Shown: positions 47,925 through 61,650, counted from the stretch's first letter. The stretch is 64,000 bases of DNA from Piliocolobus tephrosceles (GCF_002776525.5 NC_045453.1:34159333-34223332); one strand, 5' to 3'. Numbers and translations are program-made. The notes: generated from the letters alone by a model not told the origin.

Positions 47925-50900
47925 AAAAATTTTTTTTATTTTTTGTTTTTCTGGGTACATAGTGGGTATATATATTTTTGGGATATGTGAGATATTTTGA
48001 CATAGGCATGCAGTGTGTAATTGTCACAGGTAAATAAGGTATCCGTCACCTCAAGCATTTATCTTTTGTATTCCAAACAATCCAGTTATATTCTTTTAGT
48101 TATTTTAAAATATACAATTAAATTATTGGTGACTGTAGTCACCCTGCTGCTATCAAATAGTAGGTCTTATTCTGACTACTTTTTTGTACCCATTAAACAT
48201 CCCCACTCCCCTCTGCCAGCCTGCACTACCCTTCTCATCCATCCTTCTACTGGTAACCATTCTTCTACTCTCTATCTCCGTGAGTTGAACTGTTTGAATG
48301 TTTAGCTCCCAGAAATAAGTGAGAACATGCAACATTTATCTCTCTGTGCCTGGCTTATTTCACTTAACATAGTGATCTCCAGTTCCATCCATCTTATTTC
48401 AAATGACAGGATCTCATTCCTTCTTATGGCTGAATAATACTCCATTGTGTATAGGTACCACATTTCCTTGTCCATTCATCTGTTGATGGACATTTAGGTT
48501 GCTTCCAAATCTTGACTGTTGTGAATAGTGCTGCAAGAAACATGGTAGTGCAGATGTCTCTTTGGTTTCCTTTCTTTTGGGCATGCACCTAGCTGTGGGA
48601 TTGCTGCATTAGGTGATAGCTCTATTTTTAGTTTTTTGAGGAACCCCCAAGTGATTCTCTATAGTGGGTGTACTAATTTACATTCCCACCAACAGTGTAT
48701 GAGGGTTGCCTTTCTCCACATCCTCGCCAGCATTTGTTATTGCCTGTCTTTTGGACTTTTGGATAACAGCCATTTTACCTGGGGTGAAATGATAGCTCAT
48801 TATAGTTTTGATTTGCATTTCTGTGATGAGCAGTGATATTGAGCACCTTTTCCTGTATCTGTTTGCCATTTGTACATCTTCTTTTGAGAAATGTCTGTTC
48901 TGATCTTTTGCCTATTTAAAAAATCAGATTACTAGATTTTTTCCTGTAGAATTGTTTGAGCCTTTTATATATTCTGGTTACTAATCCCTTGTCAGGTGAG
49001 TAGTTTGCACACATTTTCTCCCATTCTGTGGGTTGTCTCTTCGCTTTATTGACTGTTTCCTTTGCTGTGCGGAAGCTTTTTAACTTGATGTAATCCCATC
49101 CATTTTTGCTTTAGTTGCCTGTGCTTGTGGGTGTTATTCAACAATTTAAACTTGTGGGTGTTATTCAATCAAGAAATCTTTGCCCAGTCCAACGTCCTGG
49201 AAAGTTTCCCCAATGTTTTCTTTTAATAATTTCATGGTTTGAGGTCTTAGATTTAAGTCTTTCATCTATCTTAATTTGATTTCTGTATATGGCAAGAGAT
49301 AGGGATCTGGTTTTGTTCTTCTGCATATGGATATCCAGTTTTCCCAGCACCATTTATTGACGAGACAGTCTTTTCCTCAGTGTATGTTCTTGGCACCTTT
49401 GTCGGAAATGTGTTCACTGAAGGTATGTGGATTTGTTTCTGGGTTATCACTTCTGTTCCATTGGCCTATGTATCTGTTTTTATGCCAGTACCATGCTATT
49501 TTGGTTACTGTAGCTTTGTATGATTTGAAGTCAGGTAATGTAATTCTTCCAGTTTTGTTCTTTTTGCTCAGGACAGCTTTGACTATTCTGGGTCTTCTTT
49601 GGTTCTATATACATTTTAGGATTCTTTTTTCTATTTCTGTGAAGAATGTCATTGGTACTTTGATAGGGGTTGCATTGAATCCATAGATTGCTTTGGGTAG
49701 TATGGACACTTTACTGATATTTCTTTGTCTCATCTAGAGACATGGAACATCTTTCTTTTTTGTGGCCTCTTTTCTCATCAATGGCTTATAGTTTTTATTA
49801 TAGAGATCTTTTACTTCTTTGGTTAATTCTTAGGTGTTTTATTTTATAGCTATTGTAAATGGAATTACTTGCTTGATTTCTATTTCAGATTGTTCACTGT
49901 TGACATATAGAAATGCTACTAATTTTTGCATGTTGATTTTGTATCCTGCAACTTTACTGAATTTATTTATCAGTTGTAATCACTTTTTGGTGGAATCTTT
50001 AGGCTTTTCCAAGGATAAGATCATGTCATCTGCAGACAAGTATAATTCGACCTCTTCCTTTTCAATTTGGTTGCCCTTTATTTCTTTCTCTTGTCTAATT
50101 GCTGTAGCTAGGAACTCTAGTACTGTGTTGAAAAAGAGTAGTGACAGTGGGGCTCCTCATCGTGTTCCAGATCTTAGAGGAAAGGCTTTCAGGTTTTTTT
50201 TCTCATTCGGTGTGATACTAGCAGTGAGTCTGTCATATATGGCTTTTACTATATTGAGGTATGTTTCTTATATACCAAGTGTTTTTAGGGTTTTTCTTAA
50301 TCATGAAGGGATGTTGGTTTTTATCAAATGCTTTTTCAGCATCAACTAAAATGATCATATGGTTTTTGTCCTTCACTCTGTTGATATATCACATTGATTC
50401 GTGTATGTTGAACCATCTTCACACCCCTGGGATAAATACCACTTGATCATGATGAATTATGTTTTTAATGTGCTGTTGAAATTGGTTTGGCAGTATTTTG
50501 TTGAGGATTTTTGCATTAATATTCATCAGGGATATTGGTTTGTAGGCTTTCTTTTTTTAATGTGTCTTTGTCTGGGTTTAGTATTAGGGTAATACTGGCC
50601 TCACATGATGAGTTTGGAAGTATCCCCTCCTCCTCTGTTTTTCAGAATTTTTTGAGTAGGATTGATATTAGTTTTTTAAATATTTGGTAAAATTCAGCAG
50701 TGAAGCAGTGGGTCCTGGGCTTTTCTTTGCTGGGAGACTTTTTAGTATAGCTTTGATCTTATTACTCATTATTGATCTGTCAAGATTTTCTTCATGATTA
50801 AATATTGGTAGGTTGCATGCGTCTAGGAATTTATATCTTTCCTCTATATTTTTCAACTTATTGTCATACAGTTGCTCATAGAAGCCACTAAAGATCCTTT

Positions 50901-52320
50901 GCATTTCTGTGTTATCAGTTGCAATGTCTCTTTTTTCATCTCTGATTGTATGTATTTGGGGCTTCTCTCTTTTTTTCTCAGTCTGGCTAAAGGTTTGTCA
51001 ATTGTGTTTATCTTTTTTAAAACCCAGCTTTCATTTCATTGATTTTTTGTGTGTGTTTTCTTTATTCAATTTTATTTATTTTTGTTCTGATTTTTATTAT
51101 TTCCTTACTTCTAGTAATTTTGGGTTTGGTTTGTTCTTGCTTTTCTAGCTCTTTAAGATGCATTGTTAGGTTGTTTATTTAAAGTTTTTCTACTTTGTTA
51201 ATGTAGGTGCTTATAGGTATAAACTTCCCTCTTAGTACTACTTTTGCTGTATTCGATAGGTTTTGCTATGTTTTATTTCCATTATAATGTTTCAAGACAT
51301 TTTTCAATTTCCTTGTTAATTTCTTCATTGTCCCACTTGTCATTCAGGAGCATAGTGTTTAATTTCCATGTGTTTGTATAGTTTCCAAAATTCTTCTTTT
51401 ATTGATTTCTAGTTTTCCATTGTGGTCAGAGAAGATACTTGATATTATTTAATTTTTTAAAATGTTTTAAGATTTGTTTTTGTGACCTCATTTTATCGTC
51501 TATCCTTGAGGATGATTCATGTTCTGAAGAGAAGAATGTGTATTCTGCAGCCATTGGATGATATGTTCTGTAAATATTGATTAGGTCCATTTCGTCTATA
51601 CTGCAGATTAACTGACATTTCTGTTTATTTTCTGTCTGGAAGATCCATCCAATGCTGAAAGTGGCTGTTGAAGTCTTCAGCTGTTATTGTATTGAGGTCT
51701 CTCTTTCTCGTTAGCTCTGATAATATTTGCTTTAGATAGCTGGGTCATCCCTTGTTGGGAGCATATATATTTATCATTATAGCTGCTTGCTGAATTGACC
51801 CCTTTATCACTGTGTAATGACCTCCTTTGTCTCTTCATACAATTTTTGTCTTGAAATCTATTTTGTCTGATATAAGTGCAGCTACTCTTGCTCTTTTGGT
51901 TTCCATTGACATGGAATATCTTTTTCCATTATTTTATTTTCAGTTTATGTTTGTCTTTATAGTGGAGTGTGTTTCTTGTAGGCAGCAGATCATTGGGTCT
52001 TGCTTTTTTATCTATTCTGTCTTTTGATTGGAGAATTTAATCCATTTTCATTCAATGTTTGATAATTATTGATAAGTAAATACTTCTGACATTTTATTAG
52101 TTGCTTTATGGTTGTTTCGTGGTCTTCTTTTCCTTCTTCAGTTGCTTTCTGTCTTCATTTTGGTGAAGGTGAATTCCTGTGATGATATGTTTCAATTTCT
52201 TGCTTTACATTTTTTGTTCATCCATTGAATGTTTTTTGATTTGAAGTTTTCAAATATTACCTTATAACCCACTATTTTAAACTGATAACAACTTAACACT
52301 GATTGTACAAACAAATTGTC
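47925..52320 (-). mobile_element. LINE-1 (L1MA/L1PB-age), 5'-truncated, antisense, 4.4 kb
   Basis: Left end is the 3' UTR read in reverse ('tctgggtacatagtgggtatata...gggatatgtgagatattttgacataggcatgcagtgtg'). Going right, the minus strand encodes a decayed ORF2p: a segment near 48678-48869 resembles its C-terminal region (an MQIKT motif followed by an SYHFTP-like stretch), one at 49165-49353 the region before it, and one at 50668-50904 the start of the reverse transcriptase (DACNLPIFNHEENLDRS, then KKSPGP). Stops and frameshifts break all frames. The right end stops within ORF2 at about 52320. The tandem 18-mer cttgtgggtgttattcaa recurs at about 49124 and 49151. Confidence 0.95.
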
Positions 52321-52683
52321 TGCCTGACAACTTGACGGTCAGAATGAAGTTTGAATAACTGTATTTTGATTTTTGCCACTTCTTGGGAGGCATCATTATT
52401 AATTTAGTTTTTTGTGAGTTGTTCTGCTAACTACAAATTTGATTATTAATTTTTTCAGCAAAAATACTGCTGAATGTATGTGGAATTTTACATTGGTCTG
52501 CTTTTTAGTCAAATACGAATAATCTATTCTCATTTTGCTAAAAAACAGGCTTAACCAGCCCTCCACAAAATTAGATTATATGATAAAACTTGTTTTTACC
52601 TAATGTTCTTTCAATTAAAAACTGTTATGTGAAGTTGGTGGACTATACCCAACCGTGTGCTGGGGAGGCTGTACTCTGGTGGG
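52321..52683. other. Unassigned AT-rich sequence
   Basis: No element recognised. Confidence 0.45.
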
Positions 52684-52716
52684 CCAGGGGAGGGGAGGGG
52701 AGGGGAGGGGAGGGGA
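52684..52716 (+). repeat. (AGGGG)n run, G-quadruplex candidate
   Basis: Six or seven consecutive GGGGA units in 33 bases. At least four runs of four G, each one base apart, meet the usual G-quadruplex pattern on the plus strand. Confidence 0.95.
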
Positions 52717-53408
52717 TTGAGTCCTGATTCCTAGTGTTTGCCAATTACCATGGTGTAATTTTGTGATCTATTTCAAGCTACCAACATTACATTATCGAAT
52801 GTGGAGTTGAGAAGAAATGAAAATAGCACATTATAATATTTCTATCCCTCAGATATAATAAGTCAAAATAACCTCTTTAGCAAGATAAGAATAAGGTAGT
52901 AAAATAATTCTGAAGTGAGAAATTATGAGTATTCCTCACCTTTGTCTTAATACGATGTATTAATTACAGTTTTCTACAGGTTAGTTTTTATCTGTGGTTA
53001 TGTTTAACAACAAGCAGGCAAATTTTTGGATCCTTAACAGCAGGCTCTGGTGAGTCTGCAGGAGCCTGCTGCAGCTTTGCTGGCTATGCCCCACCTAAGA
53101 AGGCTATGACCAGAGAGCTTACAAGCCTCTCTGATGGAGAGCTGCATATTATCCTGTTTTATCTCAACCAGCACATTGTTTTCTCCAACATTGGGTCTTC
53201 ATTTCCAAAACAGCCTATTTAAGGAGCTCACATTTTAACCAATAGAACCATAATTTAATTCATAAGCAGAAAGTTGAATTTCTGGTTCATTTAGCAGTTT
53301 GCTTAGAACTCTGGGTTCTATGATCTTGTAATAAAATACGCTATGGGGAATAAAGTCCACCGTGTCTGTATGATTTTGTTAAAGTGACTTTAATAAATTG
53401 ATTAGTGC
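52717..53408. other. Unassigned noncoding sequence
   Basis: No element recognised. Confidence 0.45.
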
Positions 53409-53585
53409 AGAATGGCACACACACACACAGACATATAGACAGACACACACACACAGACATGCAGACACAGACACACAAAGACACTCACAGACACACACAA
53501 AGACACACAGACACACACCCAGAGACACTCACAGACACATGCAGACACTCAGACAGACACACACAGATACTCAGACACTCACGTA
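53409..53585 (+). repeat. (CACAGA/CACACAGA)n array
   Basis: About 175 bases of ACAC and ACAGAC steps. The plus-strand frames give only His/Thr/Gln/Asp low complexity. Confidence 0.93.
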
Positions 53586-54204
<619 letters not shown>

Positions 54205-55160
54205 GGAATAGTACATTATTATTGGTGTTCTTTGATACAAAAGAAATGTAGTACCATCAGGGTAGTAAATATCATTGATTCGCGTGGGCTTGAAGAGATG
54301 CTATAATATTTTTTAGATTATTAAGAAGGCTCTACTTAAACAGGTGATTTTTTTAATAATCATTGTGCCATGGGTGATTTAAGCAACCAGGCCCTTTCTT
54401 TAAAACATAATTACAATTGCTTTCAACATATTTTTTTAATTCTTTTTTCTCCTTTTTCCATTTTTGATACTGCCAAGGGCATTTTTATATGTTCTATTAA
54501 GAAAATCCCTGCTGTGGCAGATGCTAGCAGCAAACACTCTAGAGCTGTCTGTTGTTTCTGCCTTGGATGAGATTTTATAGCATTATTGAGCATTTCAGAA
54601 CATTATATCAGAAGTACACTCTGCAGAGTTTGGTTGTAAACTTAAGGTTTTCATTGCCATTTTAGAAACCTGCTTCCTAATATAATTTACTTTCAGTATC
54701 TGAAAATATTAAAAGACCCAAATTTGGCAAATAAAACGAGCAGTATCTTTCTATTCAGTTTTGATTTGTGATGCCTTTTGATTATGGCAATCCCACATAA
54801 TTAATAATGTGCTTTAGTTGAGAATCCTGCATTATATAAGCTAGCTATGAAATTCACTGTACAAAAGGGGACATGTGTTATACTTTTTTTCTCCATAGTT
54901 ATTTTGAGCACAGTACCAAAAAGCACTAATAAAAATGTAGTGTGTCTGTTCACTTTGTATCTGGAGAATAAAATCAGCCAAACCACAGGGATGGAGTTAA
55001 GAAGTGCCCCCTTCTACCAACCCCAGCCCCGCTCCAACTTAGTTTCCTTCAAATGCCCAGACATGAAATTCTGATCCACCAAAAATGACAGTGTCTAGAA
55101 ATCTGAGTGTTCTGAAGTAGAATCCTCACTGACCCTGCCTCCAGCCTCCTCCACCACTTT
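54205..55160. promoter_or_regulatory. AT-rich unique block, candidate conserved element (inferred)
   Basis: Repeat-free. Contains cacataattaataatgtgc near 54795 (a perfect short dyad), 'ggcaaataaaacgagc' and 'tgttgtttctgcc'. Inference from composition only. Confidence 0.25.
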
Positions 55161-55164
55161 CTCC

Positions 55165-55330
55165 CCCATGGAATTTACCTCCCCGTCTCTCTCCCTCCCC
55201 TCCCTCCTTCCCTCCTTCCCTTGCACTCCCTTCCCTCCCCCCATTCCCTCCCTGTCTCTCCCTGCCCCTCCCTCCCTCGCTCTCCTTGCCCCTCCTCACT
55301 CACCTGCCTCTCCTCTCTCCACCTCTTTCC
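55165..55330 (+). repeat. Polypyrimidine (CT-rich) tract
   Basis: Some 165 bases of CCCT/CTCC/TTCC with few purines. Triplex-forming composition. Antisense frame gives Glu/Arg/Gly only. Confidence 0.88.
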
Positions 55331-56139
55331 CCTACCCCACAACTGTGGACTCTGAGACACAGGATCTGAGCTTCATGGCTTAAGGTAAACCTTATTCCCA
55401 TCTTCATGGCAGTCTAACAATGCACATGCAGTTGCTGGTTGATCACGATCTACAAATGAACACCACTTGTGAGATAAATGCAGTGTGTTTTTATACTAAT
55501 TCTGAAAGAAGTCTTTCTTGGACAGTATGGTTTTGCATCTGCTCATGAGTGTTGCAGCCAAAGGCAGAATTTCAGCTAATGCCGGAATTAGCCTCAGGAA
55601 TGTCACAAGTTCTAGGCCAGAGTGAGCCTCTAGAACACCAGAAGAGATCTGCACGCAGTCACCACTAGACCAGTCCTATTGGACGCACAGGAATAACTGT
55701 AGTGGTGACACAGGCCACCTAAACCGCGAGCTTAATGCGGGTTAATGAGGACACTCGATGGTTCTCCTTTGTTGGAATACTAATCAGAGTGAAAATCAGC
55801 CATATCAATTTCACATTCAATTTCACACTGATTCAAGTGTTAATGTTATTGGAGTTTCCTTGAGTTCTTACCCCACAAATATTTTGGTAATTTCAGTCCT
55901 GCATTAAGCTCTGAACTAAGCTCCTGGAAAGTGAGGAGGCATGAGCCCTGGTTCCTGTCCTTGGGAGACAGAAGTCAAAGCCAATGTTTGCAGGATGTTT
56001 CCTGCCTGCCAGACTCATCTAGAAGTGTGTGTGCACACGTGTGTGTGTGTTTAGAACATATGTGTGGTCTGAACATATGTGTATATTTTTTCTAAACGTA
56101 GACACAACACATAACACACATTTATATCCATATGTATCC
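55331..56139. other. Unassigned noncoding sequence
   Basis: A short (GT)n/(CA) run at 56026-56050. No other feature. Confidence 0.45.
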
Positions 56140-56245
56140 ATTTAATCCTCACAACAGTGCTATGGGGTGGGTTGTACATTACAGCTCTGGAACCTGGGGC
56201 TGGAGAGAGGAAGTCCCCAGTGAGACACAGGTGGAGAGCCCCCAC
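56140..56245 (-). mobile_element. MIR SINE fragment, antisense
   Basis: 'catttaatcctcacaacagtgctatggggtgggttgtacattacagc' is the antisense MIR 3' core. Confidence 0.7.
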
Positions 56246-57281
56246 ACCTGGCTTCAGAGCTGCTCACCCCGCCCCCCTTCAGGCCTTCTGTGTAGCTGAA
56301 GAGCTCTACATTTAAGTGTTAGGGTGGGCGAGACAAGCCAGTGATTTTCACACTATTACATCTATCGCTGTAAACTTTTCTCAACCAAAACAATGTTCCT
56401 GAATATGGTTGAAAGGACACGACTGGGGACAGGACATCTGTGCATGGATCCCAGGAATACTGGCACAGGCTGCTCCAAATGTCTGTCTGGGCTACTGAGG
56501 TGGGATGGGTCCAAGTCCAGTCAGGAGGACAGGATCACACCTGGTACTGATACGGAAAGAGTTGAATGCAGGAATCTGGGTTCAGGGATTAGAAGCCCCG
56601 GGAGAGACGGGGAGCCCAGGCAGAGTTGACAAAGGCGGGTAGGGGCTTCTATCAGCTCGAGGGACAGAGCCAGGGGCCGAGGCTGCCTGCAGGGACCAGG
56701 GCGATGTGTGGACACTGCAGGGGATGCAGTCTGAGGCCACGAGACAGGGAGCGATGCCTGGTCCCTGCCTCCCCACGCCTCTGCCCGCCAGCGGAATCCT
56801 GTGGGCAGGGAAGCCACGCAGTATGCCTGGAGGGTCAGCTCCTTGCACCACGGTCCGGGGCAAGAGGAGTCCTATGGTCAATGGGCAAATGCAGTGCAAG
56901 GGGGCAGCGAGAACCAGATTTCATTCCGATGGTGGAGACATGGGCCGGGCCCCACGGGGTTAGGCGTGGAAACGAGGGAGGAATTAGGATGATGGTCAGG
57001 AACGTAGCTGGGCCAAAGCAGGTGTTGTCCAGATGGCAGACCTGTGCCCGTGTACAGGGAGCAGACGAATTGGCAGAAACGAAGCTTCATGATGGGAAGC
57101 TGCAGGGATGCATGCCAATCCAGGCCAGGACCCGAAGACAGAAGAGATGAGGGCTGTGCTTCCTGCAGAGCGTGGAAGAAGGTCCATACAGGTCAAGAGT
57201 GTGCAGGCGTGGGGGCCAACGAAGTATGAAGACCGCACCTCCCCGCTCAGCGGGAGCCCCTCCCGTGAACATGCCTGGACC
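56246..57281. other. GC-rich unassigned block
   Basis: No repeat family recognised. Several overlapping open frames (the longest about 174 codons on plus) show no domain, start context or codon preference I would trust. Confidence 0.45.
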
Positions 57282-57425
57282 TGCACTGCCCAGTCCTGGC
57301 CTAGCCACATGTAGCTGTTTAGATTTCAGTAACTAAAATTAAACACAGTGAAATGGTTACTTTCAGTCACATCACCGAGGTTTCAAGCGCCCAATACTCA
57401 CGTGGCCAGCGGCTACCCTCCTGGG
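57282..57425 (-). mobile_element. MER3-like hAT DNA transposon fragment
   Basis: 'cactgcccagtcctggcctagccacatgtagctgtttagatttcag', 'taaaattaaac', then 'tttcaagcgcccaatactcacgtggccagcggctaccc' matches the MER3 core (antisense of 'agccacatgtggctatt'). Confidence 0.6.
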
Positions 57426-58985
57426 CTGGGTGGGCGTGCACCATCCCCATGGTTGCAGGAAATCCTGTGGACCACACTGCAGGAACCGGTGTCTTCCTGG
57501 CCTCACCAGGCTTGGCGGGACCGAGGGCGCGGGGCCACGTTTGGACCATAGGCACATTCCACACCCTTCCATTGGGAAGAAGGTTCTAATGTAACAATGA
57601 GATTTCAAGTTCAGCCAAACTGAGCCCCACCTGGCCTTGTAAAATCTTAGACATTTGGGGTGAGATTTAGGAGAGAGATGTTGCTGCGCTGGTGTGGCTG
57701 TGCCATCCCGCCTTCCTTGAGCTCAGTCTGCTCCCAGCGGACGCCAGTGCATCCTGCAGTTGACACACAGCAAACCTGCTTATCAAAGCCGTGGTCTTCC
57801 TGCAGGAGCTCGTTCCTGGGGCAGCTTTCCCTCCTTTGTTCATAAAAGAGATGGTGTGTCTTTCCCCAAGGGAGAATGACCTCCTCTTGGAACAGCTCAT
57901 GTGTCTTTCCCCTGAGGGAGAATGACCTCCTCTTGGAACAGCTCATGACTCCGTTGCTGGGTGAATCGTCTAAAAGGTAGTGTTCTCAAGCAGAACCTTC
58001 TCCTTCTGTAGAAGATTTCATGGGCTGAGAAATCATCCTTCTCTCTCTGTCATACACACAGACGTAGAGCTTTTGTTGTGGAAAATAAGATACCAACACA
58101 GTTTATGAGATGTAAATATAACTTCTGTAAGATGGGAGTCTGAAGCTGTCTCATCACGTGAGGAGTGACATTCCACCAGTCTACTGGCAGGGATCGTAGC
58201 TGCTCAGGGTCCAAAAATATGCCTCTAAATTGGGAACTGTGAAAACGCCACCCCACACAACAAAGACGAGACTCCCCCAAAGGGTTCCAGACGCCACCTG
58301 CTCTGCTGACCCATGAGCGTGGGGTGCGCAGCAGAGCGAGAAGGCAGGAAGAGGAGACACTAGGAGCTGTCGTCTCTACCAGAACAGAAACGATCGGGAG
58401 GCCTGGGCGGCACCGGGAGCCCCGTCTCTAGCAGCAATGGGTGTGTATCCTCATAACTGGCTCTGAAGTAGCACCTGGCTTGGGGACACTGGTTTACTTA
58501 TGGAGCAATGGAGTTTCTGGTCAGCATGACGTAAGTTTGGACAAAAAATGGATCTAGTTCGGATGTTTAACCAGGCAGGGCGAACTCTGCTTGTCATCCA
58601 ACACATGTGTGTCCAGGTAGCACATCTGTGCATGTTACTATTGTCCACCACGGTGTGAATGTGCCGTCCATGTGTCGACTAACTTCTGGGACATTTACAA
58701 GTGCCCGATGTGTGCTGGGCACCATGTCTTCATCTGGGGGAATATGTGTTGTGGTCCTACAGGTCTACCAAGGAGTCAAAGCCCAGCGTGTAGCAGACAT
58801 AGCATCAAGAGATTGTGGTGATGTGAAAAATGCAGAAGAGCAACAAACGATGTTTCACTCACCATTTTTCTAGAGATGAAGTTGAAAATCACCCTTTTGT
58901 AGTTGGTGTTCCTGATGCTGGTCATTCGTTCGTGTGGGTACCTACTTCTGTCTGGCTGCATTGCCTTCTGCCTGGGGGAGTCTTA
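57426..58985. other. Unassigned noncoding sequence
   Basis: Only the duplication at 57856-57946 stands out. Open frames on both strands lack domains. Confidence 0.45.
57856..57946 (+). repeat. 45/46-bp tandem duplication (2 copies)
   Basis: gtgtctttcccc followed by 'gggagaatgacctcctcttgg' and 'aacagctcat' at 57856-57900 and 57901-57946; copies differ only at 'aag' versus 'tgag'. Confidence 0.95.
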
Positions 58986-58989
58986 AACA

Positions 58990-59760
58990 TCTTGGCCATG
59001 CAGGTTTGCTGGCGAGCGATTCTAACAGCTATTCTAGGTTGGAGAAAGTCTTTATTTTGCTTTTTTTTTTTTTTTTTTTTTTGGCTAGATCTAGAATTTT
59101 AGGCCGAAGTGGTGTGTGTTTGTATGTTTTCTTTCAGTGCTTTAAAAACATGGCCACGTGGTCTTCTGGCTTGCATCATTTCTGAGAAGAAATCTGTTGT
59201 GGCTCTTATCTTTGTTCCTCCATACGTGATGTGTGTTCTCTCCTGGCTGTGTTTAAGATTTTCTCTTGCTCACTGGTTTTAAGCAACTTGATTCTAAGTG
59301 ACCTTGGTCTAGTTTTCTTCATGTTTTATTTGTTTCTAGGGGGTTTGCTGAGCTTCTTGAATCTTTGGATCTGTCATTCTCATGAGACTGGGAATATTGT
59401 GGTCATTATTCCATGGCTTTTGTTGCTCTGCCCCCACCTTCTTTGGGAACCCTAATGACTGCGTATCAGGCTACTCAGGGTCGCCCCATAGCTCACTGAT
59501 TCTGGCCATTTCTGTTTTTGATAATTATGTTTTCTCTGGCTGTTTCATTTTAGATACTTTGTTTATCTTCAAGTTCATTTTCTTTTTGTTCTGCAGTGTC
59601 TTATCTGCTATGAATCACATTCTATGTTTTTTTCATTTCATACCTTATAGTTTTCATCTATAGAAATTCGATTTGGGACATCTTCTGTGTCTTGATCTGT
59701 TGATGCTTTCTTCTGCATTCTCCAACAAATATGGAATATAGGAATGGTAACTTTTTAATA
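58990..59760 (-). mobile_element. Old LINE fragment (L1M/HAL1-like), antisense
   Basis: Landmarks typical of the antisense of an old L1/HAL1: 'ttgctcactggttttaagcaacttgattctaagtgaccttgg', 'gtttgctgagcttcttgaatctttggatctg', 'ccatagctcactgattctggcc', 'ttcaagttcattttctttttg', 'agaaattcgatttgggacatc'. A poly(T) run interrupts it at 59061-59084. Confidence 0.65.
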
Positions 59761-59778
59761 TAGGAATGGTAACTTTTT
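59735..59778 (+). repeat. 22-bp tandem duplication (2 copies)
   Basis: The unit aatataggaatggtaacttt plus two T occurs twice without change. Confidence 0.92.
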
Positions 59779-60795
59779 AATGTTCTTGGCTAATTCTGTC
59801 ATCCTGATATATTTTATTGATTGCTTCTTATTCCCATCATGGGCCGTATTTTTCCCCCACCAGACTCCCAGCCCATCTCTTCCACTCCAGGAGGACCCCA
59901 GGCTCCCCTTCTCGTGGTGGCCTGGAAATTCCCCAAGCAGAAGCCGGGGCGGCTGTGGTGCTCCCTGGCTATGTCCTCTCCTTGGGCCACTGCCCTGTGC
60001 TGCCTGGGGCCGCTGCCTCAGCACCATTGTGTGTATATTTTGTTTGGGTTTCCAGTTGTTCCAAGGTGGGTGGTGGATACACAGTCCCTGCCACGCCCTC
60101 TCTGGGGAAGCCTCCTTTCCCTCTTCGTCCAGGTTTTATCAAATCACCGAATGAGTCATGTTCCCTGAGGAACCCATGCAGAACTGGACCCTGCAGCAGC
60201 CAGGCCCCTTCCTTCCCAGTGGCAGGGAATCCCCGTCCTGACCGGGGCCTGGTGGCTGGCCGCCTGCCAGGCTGACACGGGGGAAGGAGGTGTGGGGAGG
60301 GCAGGCTGAGCCAGGGCAGGTGGGCATCTCCCCGAGAGCACTGTGTGGGCATCCGGGTTGTGCCTTGGGAAGGCGTTGGAAGGGCCAAGTCCCGTGGCCT
60401 GATGTTGCATTTTCATTCCACCAAAAGAGGTCACGAGACTAGAATTGTGATCCAGTTTCCACACCTGCTGGTTGTTTGAAGTTAAGCAGTTCATGCCGCA
60501 TCTTCAAATTGTAGTTTGTTAGGCTGTGCATTAGGGCTGCACCTACATGCATTGCCCATATATGGATTTGTGCAACCAAGATAGTAATACAACTCGGTGT
60601 GTCCACGCTGATGATTCTAGTTGGTTCTCAGATGGCATCCATGAGAGGCGTTCTCAGTCAGCTTTGTTTCTGTTCTATGGACTGAAGTGTACCTGGTTAA
60701 GAACTTTGCCAAAGCTCTTACTCTAGGCAGTGACCATCCTTGGTCTAGAACTCAGGTCTCCCAGTGACAAATCTTCTCTCCTTTTCTCTACACAA
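59779..60795. other. Unassigned noncoding sequence
   Basis: GC-rich from 59860 to 60400. No repeat or gene recognised. Confidence 0.45.
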
Positions 60796-61013
60796 CTTGT
60801 TCTCAACTGCAGTTTCACCCCCCAGGGAACATTGGGTAGGGTCTGGAGCGATATTATTGCCACAGCTGGGGTGTGGGGGAGGGAGATGCTTTTGGAATTG
60901 AGGGACGGAGGCCAGGGATGCTGCTAAACGTCCTGCAACACCCAGGACAACCCCCAACAACAGAATTTTCGGGTCCCACACGTTGGGGAACACAGTTGCA
61001 GCTGGGAACCCCT
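60796..61013. mobile_element. MER20 hAT-Charlie DNA transposon, near full length
   Basis: 'gttctcaactgcagtttcaccccccagggaacattgggtagggtctggagcg', 'gaggccagggatgctgctaaacgtcctgcaacacccaggacaacccccaacaacagaattttcgggtcccacacg', ending 'gctgggaacccctg'. Terminal repeats at both ends are recognisable (ttctcaac and gggaacccctg). Confidence 0.9.
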
Positions 61014-61650
61014 GATCTGCACTTGTCTGAGAAAATGCTTGGAAGGCCATGAAGGACCATTGCAAATAAAATCTCAGTGTAGGGCATGATTGTGCCATTG
61101 CTGTTATAGCCCAGGCTTTATTTGTCAAGTCTAAAGGGGAATGCATCTCTTTGAATCCCTTATGTCATCTGTGCAACCATATAGTTGAATTTACCATCAT
61201 GTTATTTTCAGCCATTTGTTCCAGATACATGCAGTAAACATTTCTTTAGAGGGTGTGCAAGCTTTGAGGAAGCAAAAAATGATAGCATTTCACAGAGTAC
61301 AGGCTCCTTTCTGGAGCACAAGTCTGAGCTAAAATGTGCTGGCTGCAAGCACACGTGGTGTGGATACTAACAGGGGGTTAAAAATGCAATAACAATTTAA
61401 AAGAATCATAGTTTGTCTCCCATTCTGTTTGTGCATTTCTATGTATATAAGAGAACATCTTTCCAGGAACCAAACTGCCTCAGCAAATGGTTTTCAAATA
61501 CAGTAAAATGCTCATAAATTTTTACTTCTAAAATATTCCCCCATAGCGTATGTTTTTCAGTTCCATACATATCGATGACTTTTCCATATATATCGATGAT
61601 TTCTGTGTCTCATCCATGGTGATTTTGTTTCTCTTTCCCTCCCACTTTCA
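61014..61650. other. Unassigned AT-rich sequence
   Basis: A short direct repeat, atatcgatgacttttccat / atatcgatgatttctg, lies at about 61567-61605. Otherwise nothing recognised. Confidence 0.45.

Noticed and set aside
49327..50349. Plus-strand hydrophobic open frames (119 and 171 codons)
   Set aside because: They are the antisense of L1 ORF2, whose A-rich sense strand gives T-rich, hydrophobic codons when read backwards. Not membrane proteins.
52684..52716. Telomere-like repeat
   Set aside because: The unit is GGGGA, not TTAGGG, and no telomeric context is present.
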